From Psococerastis gibbosa (Eukaryota > Arthropoda > Insecta > Psocodea > Psocidae): 64,000 bases of DNA. How positions within the stretch are numbered: the first letter of the stretch is position 1; the number at the start of each line of letters is the position of its first letter. The notes under the pieces were generated by a model, which was not told the origin of the DNA, ran no database searches, and was given only the letters and a program-made list of their open reading frames with translations. This document shows positions 52,560 through 61,010 of the stretch, one piece after another. A program made the position numbers and the translations under genes. Location of the stretch: assembly GCA_963971405.1 (NCBI GenBank), contig OZ020484.1, positions 7,068,001 through 7,132,000 on the forward strand, in the 5' to 3' direction.

Positions 52560-54822
52560 AGGGTAGTTTGTAATATAAAACGACATTTTCCTTTGAAATA
52601 AATTGTTACTTTGCTTTGTAAGCAATTTGAGAGCGTATTAACCGTAGGAAGCACTTACAGCTAGGAACTCCATTCACGACTGCCGAAACAGGTAATCTTG
52701 CGCTTATCCCAGCATGCAGGATTTCACAGGACACAACATCCCTTCCCCCTTGAGGGATGAAGCACTGTATGTACTCTTATAATATATACATTATTTACAA
52801 GACCCAGATCTTAACTTTATAAGTTCAACCGATCTGGGCCACGTCGAACCCGTTGTCCACGACGAGTTGCCAATGGCGGAATTGCTGCCGGCGTGGCAAC
52901 TTGCTGCGGCGAGTTTGAAGCTTGTGGCGAACTAGAAACTCGCGGCGCGCTGGAGACTCACGGCGAACTTGAAACTAGCGGTGAACTTGAATCTCGCGGC
53001 GAACTTGAAACTTCCTGTGCACTATTGGTGCCATTCGGGTCTACCGCGATCTGTCGGGACTCACCCCCTGTAATGGCTGGTGCGCTGTATAGCATGGGTG
53101 TAAATACCGGTGCCTTTTCCCCCACTTCGCGCATTTGGTTGGCATGACGACGCCAAAGTTCATGTCCGATTGCCACTGTATACTGTAAGGCTTCGTCTCT
53201 CGCAACTACCTTTCCAAATACCTACTTCTTATTGGGCGAATTGTAGTTGCGAACAGCCACTTTCTGTCCAGGTTGAAAACATTTATCGTGAAAGAATAGT
53301 CTATCTCCTCGTAACTTTTCTTCTGCTGCAGCTGGTACATCGGGACGGAACCGATCTAAGTTGGAGCGTATATCCCTCTTAAGGAAAAGCTGCGCTGGAC
53401 TCTCCTGTGTAGTCGTGTGCGGAGCGCGACGGTAGGAGAAAAGAAAAGTATTAAGCCTCTCTTGCAACGTTTCTTTCTCATGTTGAAGGCAACGGAGAGC
53501 TTGTTTCAAGCTGTAGACGTAACGTTCCGCTTGGCCATTGCTGGCTGGATGGTATGGCAGCGACGTAATGTGGCGTACGCCCATTTTTCGCATGTAGGAT
53601 TGAAACTCTTGACTTGTAAATGTAGCTTGATTGTCGGTAACAATCGTTGAAGGAACGCCATACGCTGCAAACAACGAATCTAACGTATTAATCACTGTAC
53701 TAGCCGTCATAGAGGGCGTAATAAATATTTCCGGCCATTTCGAATAAGCATCAATTATCAGTAGAAATATTTTTCCTCCAAAGTCGGCGAAATCCATATG
53801 CAATCTATGCCACGGTTTTGTGGGATATTCCCAAAAATGGGTCTTTTGTGTAGCTGGATTAGGTTTATGAGCTGAACACGCGGAGCATCCGCGGGCTAAA
53901 CGTTCGAGATCTGAATTTATTTTAGGCCAATACACGAACGATCTCGCTAGGGCCTTCATTTTTAATATTCCCAAGTGTCCCTCGTGTAATTATTTAAGAA
54001 TAGCAGTTCTATAAATTGTAGGAATGTAAATGCGTATTCCATGAAGTATGCACCCACTTTGTAATGTGAATTCACCATCTTCATTCTTTAGTGTAATTCC
54101 CGCACGCAATTTTTCGAGCAACGGAAAATGATTGCTCTCTTTCGCTGTTTCACGGGCGATATCTTTGTAGTTCAGAGGTAACTGGGCCATATGCTGCAGT
54201 TGAAACAACTCCACATCGTCCATAATGAATAACTTTTCTGAAGTTGACGGAAGACGTGAAAGACTGTCTGCGTTACCATGGTCTTCAGATCTGCGATATT
54301 TTATATCAAAGTCAATTTGTTGTAGAAAAAGTGTATAGTGTAATAACCTTGTAGCTGTAACTACCGGCAATTTCCTCTTTCTTCCGAAAATGTGTATGAG
54401 AGGTTGATGGTCGGTAATAAGCGTAAATTTTCGACCAAATAAATAATAGTAAAACTTCTGCACACCCCACTTAATTGCTAAAGCTTCTTTGTCGATCAGA
54501 CTGTACTTCTTCTCCGTTGTGCTTAGGATACGACTAGCGAAAGCTATTGGCCGTTCTTCTCCATTCTCCATCCTATGAGAGATAACCGCCCCAAGACCCA
54601 GTAAACTGGCGTCCACTGCCAGTACGATTGGCAGCGAAGGGTCGTAGTGCACTAGGATTTCACCCGATGTAATTATTTCCTTTATTCGCGTAAATGCCGT
54701 TTCACACTCGTTGCTCCACTTAAAACGTACATTTTTCTGCGTGAGCGCGTAAAGAGGTGAAGCGATTGTACTAAGGTTAGGGCAGAATCTGCCGTAGAAC
54801 GTAACCATTCCAAGGAATAATA
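52560..54822 (-). mobile_element. Ty3/gypsy LTR retrotransposon, 5'-truncated
   Basis: Minus strand. It retains the end of reverse transcriptase, RNase H, integrase and a C-terminal tail, then an A/G polypurine tract (caagggggaaggga, 52752-52739) directly followed by TGTTGTGTCCTG at 52738, the likely start of the 3' LTR. The LTR's far end is not certain. The upstream edge is abrupt at 54822, where the RT coding sequence gives way to AT-rich DNA and a SINE. Confidence 0.85.
52817..54822 (-). pseudogene. Gypsy pol fragment: RT thumb, RNase H, integrase
   Basis: One reading frame, 54822 to TAA at 52819-52817. RT end: VTFYGRFCPNLSTIASPLYA. RNase H: LAVDASLLGLGAVISH, DKEALAIKWGVQKFYYYLF and ITDHQPL. 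Integrase: zinc-binding HEGHLG...CSACSAH, then catalytic Asp (HMDFADFGG), Asp (IVTDNQATF, where Gly is usual after Asn) and Glu (SNGQAERYV), then a C-terminal segment with HELWRRHANQMR and a Ser/Pro-rich tail ending PDRLNL. Only two breaks: TAA at 53989-53987 and TAG at about 53224. Apart from these and the missing 5' half the frame is clean, so the copy is fairly young. Confidence 0.92.
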
Positions 54823-54889
54823 AATAATAAATAATGGCATTTTATTTTATTGTATTACTAGTGTATTGTATTACCTAGTGGATTTAAGG

Positions 54890-55018
54890 CTATAAACATA
54901 AACTTAACTAGTAAGACCCCGGATCGCCTGCTTTACATGCCCTCCTAAGTGTGGGATTCGAACCAACAACACTTCAAGTGAAAGTCAGAGTCCATACCAC
55001 TACTTCAAATGTCCAATG
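54890..55018 (-). mobile_element. SINE family 1, copy 4
   Basis: Minus strand: B box GGTTCGAATCCCACACTT and the body aggagggcatgtaaagcagg. Inserted beside the truncated 5' edge of the gypsy element. Confidence 0.7.
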
Positions 55019-55748
55019 TAGGGTCCCACCCTAGCTAGAAAAGTATATAGGTATGGAATACGGCACCGCCATACATTGGTGGTTGGTGATGCCGTTTAGT
55101 ATTCCTTACCCGTACCGTACCGTACCGACGCCCGTCCTTGGCTGGTAGGCCATTTGACGACCAGATTGTTGTATTGTTGTAATACTATAATGGTACCAAC
55201 CATACTACCTAGGGTTGAGAGCTAATGGAACCCACTTGTGTCCGTTTTTTGCACAATGTAAAATTGAACATGAAATACCGATCGTAGAGCCATAAATGAG
55301 ATGTCACAAAGTAGAAAAAATGTTTCTATACATTTTAATGTAAATTATGTGGCTGTCACATCAAGTCACAATCAGCCACAGTGTTTGATCTTGATAATCT
55401 TGACAATAATGGGCACTGCGGATGTCAGATTGGAAATCCAAAACTGTGGCCAATTGGTATTAGTGATGACCACCACACACTAAATATGAGTTGCCTATTT
55501 TGAAATGGGCCTATCTCAATTTTTTTTTAAAATATGAATATGTTTATGTTGGAATTGGATTCCTTCTTTAAAGGCCTATCGATAGACATAACACTTTGGG
55601 GTCAAAATTTTTTTCTCCCTTGTTAAATGCACCTCTAAAGTTAGACTTAGCCTATTTTTTTTTAGAAAATCTATCTCCATCTTTTCGTTAAATCAAAACG
55701 TGCTAGCTCCGTCCCAGCCAATCAGCGCCCGCCATTGTGATCACGTGT

Positions 55749-55775
55749 CAACAACAACAACAACAACAACAACAA
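55749..55775. repeat. (AAC)n microsatellite
   Basis: Nine AAC units just upstream of family A copy 5. Confidence 0.85.
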
Positions 55776-55852
55776 AAATGGCTCCCACATATAAATTGCG
55801 AGTTAAGGGGTTTAACGAATTGGGAGGGAATCGGTTTTCAAGCTCTCCTTAA

Positions 55853-56236
55853 GGTGCCCATTCCACCGACCGGCTAGAGCTATTTACAAAAACGGTGACG
55901 TGGTAGCAGACATTCAAGACTTATGTGGCGTTTCCACCGACCTCGCATTGCAGAATGCAAATGACATTGACGGAAATTAGAATTTTTCTTTTTATAGAAA
56001 TCTATTAAAATGTTCGTACTTAACATATCCCATGACGCCATTTTTTAATGTTAGTTTGTTTGTTTGTGATTTTACTGTATGATCATTGATCAATTTTAAC
56101 TATGGCATAGAGGAAAATAAACACTTCCGTCAATTCTGCAATGCGAGGTCGGTGGAAACCCCGCCTAAGTCTTGAATGTCTGCTACCACGTCACCGTTTT
56201 TGTAAATAGCCCTAGCCGGTCGGTGGAATGGGCGCC
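55853..56236. mobile_element. Nested foldback MITE, family A, copy 5
   Basis: Complete outer and inner inverted pairs, ends GGTGCCCATTCC and GGAATGGGCGCC, flanked by taa on both sides. Confidence 0.88.
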
Positions 56237-56239
56237 GTA

Positions 56240-57028
56240 AAGTAAGGTGAAAGGTGAAACACGTTTGAAAATAAGCAACTCATATATACCTATACATTAT
56301 ACCTGTACTATGTATATCAAAATGAAGGAGGACAGTTCATCTACTTTCAGCCGCCTCATTTTTGGTTTCACAATAGATATTCATGAGAAATTTGACTTTG
56401 TGCAAAAAACGGCTCTATTTGCTCTTATGGTGGCCGTATTTCAATAATTTGTTCCGTGACCAGTGATGCAATCTCTATTCTTTAAATAATTGGTGTTGTC
56501 GCAGTTATCGCAGGCTATTGTGTTTACAGAACAAAACTATACACTATAGAGCCTTGCCGTTCTGTACACTATTGGGAAATTACAATGCTACCCCCAACTG
56601 CTGTATTAGCTCACACTATGTAATATTCTTTTTAATGGTCTTTTGACACGTTAACGGACAGGTCCTGATTTTTCGTGATTCCTAGCGTGTAACCGGGTTA
56701 CAAAAAAGGTTTATATGTTATAGCAATAATGCAATGGCCTTGTTATTAAATGTTTAATACCACAATTAAGCATCGCGAAATGCTTGTTTATGGTTCAAAT
56801 ATAAAAATACAATAAATATACATACGCTACTGTAGTTAAGCGTCAAGTCAGTTTTGGACTTATTGTGAATTTAGGAATTCCCCCATATGACCTAGTAAAG
56901 TCTGCAACAATCTCAGTGTGGTTTCCACCGACGTCAATAAATCTGCGGAAAATGGAATCAAAACAAAGAATAAAATTGAAATAAGAAAACATTCGGATTC
57001 CACTAGCCGTACCTTTGCCAATAATTGT
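56240..57028. other. Nothing recognised
   Basis: AT-rich, no supported frame or repeat. Confidence 0.5.
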
Positions 57029-57090
57029 GGGACGGATCCAGTCCATTTGGGGGGAGGGGGGGACTTACTAAATTTTTTGGGGGCCGCTAC
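57029..57090. mobile_element. Partial hAT MITE of the CAGGGACGGAT family
   Basis: GGGACGGATCCAGTCCATTT followed by two G-rich runs resembles the left third of the copies at 40810 and 57554. The rest is missing. Confidence 0.5.
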
Positions 57091-57553
57091 TCCCTACCGC
57101 TTACATTATTTCTATATTCTTCTTTCACCAAAATCTGATTAACACATTCAGGTTGTAGATGAAAAAATATAAACCAAAAATTTAAATTGTTTTATTGGTT
57201 TTAATTGTTATTTCCACAGTTTGTTCATTAACATGAGAAATTTTAGCCCTATACCTTTATACAGTTTACATGCCTTTGTTGAAGTCATGAAACTCGAGTT
57301 ATCACAAAATTTCGCCCATATTGAAAATAAACACAATTATCTTTCTTTCTTATCTGGATCTAAAATTGGCATTTACTCATTACGATCGATAATGTTGTGA
57401 TAGTACGAGCCTGGGCGAAGGCCATATCCATTGCAGCGCCCTGTAGCATTATAAATCGACAATGAATACTATCAGCAGCAAGGCCAAACATTCTTTCCTT
57501 TCATTTAGGAGAACTTTTAGGGTCATTGCGACGATTCTAGGTACATGTTACTG

Positions 57554-57722
57554 CAGGGACGGAGCCATCCCATTTGGGGGGAGGGGGTAGTTGTGTGTCA
57601 AAATAAAAAAAACATCTATGTAGTATCGATTAAACCGGAGCTTAAAAAATTATCTTACTACAGATTAACTAATTTTTGGGTGGGGCAGCTACCCCCCCCC
57701 CCCCTGTATCCGCCGTCCATGT
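57554..57722. mobile_element. hAT MITE of the CAGGGACGGAT family
   Basis: Starts CAGGGACGGAGCCATCCC, then G-rich block, then the same middle as the other copies (tagttgtgtgtcaaaat), and ends near CTGTATCCGCCGTCCATG after a 13-C run. I could not find a clean target duplication. Confidence 0.75.
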
Positions 57723-57724
57723 AT

Positions 57725-58440
57725 TTCCGCAGGTAAGAATTTGGTTCTCAGAAATTGAAACGACGGAGGGTGGATCCCACTAGGGTTCTATATTGGAGAG
57801 AGCTCCCATGCAAATATATAATATTTTTTTACATTTCGGGTGCTACGTCTTCTTCGACCAATCGGAGCTTCAGGCAACTGACTCGTCTTCTCATAGTGAC
57901 CAATCAGTGCAAACCAAACCTTGGAACCACCACGGGATTTGGAAGTGGCCAAGAAGTACTACAATACTTTTGTGCCCCAGTTTTGGAAGACACGGACTTG
58001 TCCGTAACCTTGCATTTTTTCACGTCATACTCATCGCGACTGATAGACTCTGACTATTTGCCATTTGGTAACTATATACATAGCTTACTGTTGTGTACAT
58101 CTAAATAGGCTTAATGATAACTTACATAATTACTCGGAGAAGTAGTTGGTACCCACCGTACTGACCGATATAATACTGGTAAGCCTACTCGTCTTGTTAA
58201 CACCGTGTTAAACTCCTTTTCTAAGTCTTTCGGCAATGGTACCTATATAGAGTTATATAACTGTCTCATAGTTTAATGCTCGGGTTAGGTCTACTTGTAA
58301 GGCATATTATCTGACCTATCGCATTCTTTTTAAAATCTTTTTATTACCATTTAACCATGGTTTTACCGCTATTGAAAGTTTGTGTGACTATTTACTGCTG
58401 TATCCTATATAAAACTTCTTCATCGTTGACTCCTTTTTCA
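57725..58440. other. No gene recognised
   Basis: Two overlapping frames at 57755-58108 do not match any family I know. Confidence 0.45.
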
Positions 58441-58464
58441 TCATCATCATCTTCTTCTTCTTCC

Positions 58465-58497
<33 letters not shown>

Positions 58498-58545
58498 TCC
58501 TCTTCTTCTTCCTCATCACCATCATCATCTTCTTCTTCTTCTACT
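58440..58545. repeat. TCT/TCC/TCA microsatellite
   Basis: About 105 bases of mixed TCT, TCC and TCA triplets. Poly-Ser and poly-Glu frames here are artefacts. Confidence 0.92.
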
Positions 58546-58741
58546 TTAGTCGCAATCCGTCGCAATTGCTTATAGTAGTAAATATTTCCATCTTTATCTT
58601 CATTCATTTCCATCCTGGGCAATTCTCTTCCAAGTAGGTTCCACGTACCAGATCTTCCTGTCATTGGTGCCTTCACATATGGTGTTAAGGAGTTCTTTAT
58701 ATCAATCATATCGGATCAGGAATTTTTGTATTTTGTATTAA

Positions 58742-58895
58742 TAAAGTTAATCACGTACAAACAATTTAATGAATATATGCGATTAACCTCTCCATTCGCC
58801 ACACTAAGTAACCTAATGGATACGTGTGTCGAGTTACGACACGACACTGTGTAGAGACTCGCACTTGGCACCGAAGTCACTAAAATAAGTGCCCC
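58742..58895 (-). mobile_element. SINE family 2, copy 4, uninterrupted
   Basis: Minus strand: gtgcgagtctctacacagtg, tcgtaactcgacacacg, then taacctctccattcgcc in plus orientation. The join cgccacactaagtaac matches the site at which the foldback MITE entered copy 2. Confidence 0.7.
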
Positions 58896-58964
58896 ATCCA
58901 CAAATCTCGTTTTGCATACATGATTCTCAAATATAACAAAAGATGCTATAAATAATTATGGGAC

Positions 58965-59230
58965 CATGGGGACATCAAACTAGTGGAATAACCCAAGAGC
59001 GATGGTGACGCAGAAGTAAATGCGATTGACAAAGAAGATGTCATCGGTACCAATAAAGCTCAAGGAGGTCTGGTTCTTCTTCTCTCGCGCGAAGAAGTTA
59101 CCAAACGTTGGGTTGACCAATGTGGTGCTCCACATTTGGGTGCCCTCGGGGCTCGCGTGATGCGCCCATTTAGCCGTTCAGATACCATCACAAATCTTCA
59201 TTGCTTCACGGGGATCTACGAGAAGTAGCA
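58965..59230. other. Unidentified stretch open in several frames
   Basis: About 200 bases are open on both strands. One minus frame reads SPEGTQMWSTTLVNPTFG and then SLSFIGTDDIFFVNR; a plus frame reads LLLSREEVTKRWVDQCGAPH. I do not recognise either. Base composition is more balanced than around it. It could be an exon or an old repeat. Confidence 0.3.
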
Positions 59231-59599
59231 GAGGTCGAGCCTGCCGGAGAAATTGCACGTTTATCGTGAAAATGCAGGCAACGCCCTAGCTGTTTCACGA
59301 CCACAAACTACAGTCTATGTTATATGAGTTGGGGCGTCACTATTATAATAGTGGAAGACGTTAATTAGGTTTATAAATCATACGCATTTTGCAACCGCCC
59401 AGAATTATTTTCTTCATCTGTTATATGCAGTCTCTCCAAGGCTTAGTGCACAAATTTTACGATATGTAGCTCGCCGGAGTTTTGGCTACGTAGCAAATCA
59501 ACTGGATATAGTTTTTCATTGTAAAATTTGAGACCGGTGTAGTTTGATTTAAATATTACTCCCGCGGGCCTACTATGCAGTTTAGTGTTAACTTATTCT

Positions 59600-59725
59600 T
59601 GGGGTTAAAACTGTAGGAGAAACAAATTTTGAACAGCAGTGAACAGCACTTTCCATTATTAAATTATCTTGTTTTCATTTTTGATCCCTGGTTAAGACTA
59701 AAAATAATCGCCATAGTAGACCTGC
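59600..59725. mobile_element. Palindromic MITE, family F, partial copy 3
   Basis: Inverted relative to copy 1: gcactttccattattaaatt, atcttgttttcatttttgat and aaaataatcgccat match the family. The left arm is largely lost. Confidence 0.55.
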
Positions 59726-59841
59726 AGCTGCTGCAGTTCTTGGCTTATTATCATTGTATTCTTCGATTATTTGCGTAGCCTGATTAATTATCCATTGTGC
59801 CTCTCTGGAATTTTCTTTGCGTTGGTCTATACCTCAGGTAG

Positions 59842-59952
59842 CTGTGACCCCGACTTTGGGATTTCCCCGCCATGGGCAACAAGCCTTCCAGTGTCCCCTA
59901 CCCCATCAAAACGAACGGGTTGCGAAAGGAAATTGTAAGCAGTACGTCCGAA
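59842..59952 (+). CDS. Possible exon 2 of the 51.75-kb secreted gene, partial CBM14
   Basis: After an acceptor-like acctcaggtag the frame with phase 1 reads VTPTLGFPRHGQQAFQCPLP and then NCKQYVRS. The C-x13-C spacing and CP...CKQYVR pattern resemble the start of a CBM14 domain. The expected third cysteine is serine (AGT), and only weak donors follow (gtataa at 59953 or gtatac at 59960). The phase matches the signal-peptide exon. It may be a true exon, a decayed one, or chance. Confidence 0.33.
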
Positions 59953-60719
59953 GTATAAGGTATACTTTGATTAACTTGGGTAAATACCAATGCCAAAAAA
60001 TAGATCTCAAAGATAGATCAGGATTAACACAAATTTATTTTCCTTGTCATTCGTTCAGCAAAGTTTTTGACATCCTTAGAAAAGTCTGTACTTTCATTAA
60101 AGCCATAACAACATCGTCTCTAGCCGACCAACTGGTTCCTGACAAAGAGGGAAGGGGGGGGGGGGTATCAACGTATCAACGCGAGCGGCAGCACTCAAGC
60201 CAAGGCCTCTCACATCCCCCAACTTCACTGCAAAGAAAATATATAATCGAGTGTTTAAGGCTACGCTTTAGGCTATGTGTATGTACCGTCTGCTGTTTGA
60301 TCTGAACTTAATCTTTTTTTATAAATTATTCGTGAATGTTGTCTTCAATGGTATTAGGGCTATTAGGCTATAACAAAATTGTACCTGTAGAGTAGAACCT
60401 GATGCATCCCTAGCGTGACTTGCAGTATAATCATCCCATTTCTATCCGCATTTAATTTTTAATTTAGGGTTGAGGGGCATCATTAGCTTTTAGACCGAAT
60501 GGACAGGTAAATTGTAAAAAAGGACAAAAAATGACTTGCAGGGGCAACAAAAGGATAATTCTAATTATTTTAGTTTGTGTTTCAGCTCCAACCCTAACCC
60601 TCGCGATTAAAATTCATTCCTGATCAACTTCCGTAGAGCTCGTGATACACTTATGTTCTATTGTCTAATTACCTCAGAACTTGATTGTACTATCAAAATC
60701 AGCCGCAGTTTTCCGAGTG

Positions 60720-61010
60720 TGATGAGGGATCCCCCTCCACTCCTACCTGCCTCGCCACATCTGAATATTCAACTCATTCCCTGGTACCAGTCACTCTTCT
60801 GAAATCCATTTGGTTTTTGTGTCTCGTCCTTGATCTTCCTCTATTTATTTCTCCAGATATTTCCTTGCGGACCCCCTTTGTCCATTCGCTTTACGAGCCC
60901 AAACCATTGCTGTCTCATTCTCTCTATACCTTCTCCATCCACAGTTCTACCACCCCGAACCTCTTCTCATCACTTCATTTCTAATCTTATCCCTTCTTAT
61001 CTACTGACGG
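60720..61010 (-). mobile_element. LINE C-terminal fragment
   Basis: Minus strand: ERMRQQWFGLVKRMDKGG, close to the (R)WFGHVxRM motif near the end of many LINE ORF2 proteins. Related to the fragment at 21119-21330. Confidence 0.5.

Noticed and set aside
58357-58709. Poly-Ser and poly-Glu proteins
   Set aside because: Translation of the TCT/TCC tract.
59817-60305. 162-codon plus-strand frame as one gene
   Set aside because: Only the first ~37 codons look like a CBM14 start; the rest has no family signal and lies beyond donor-like sites.
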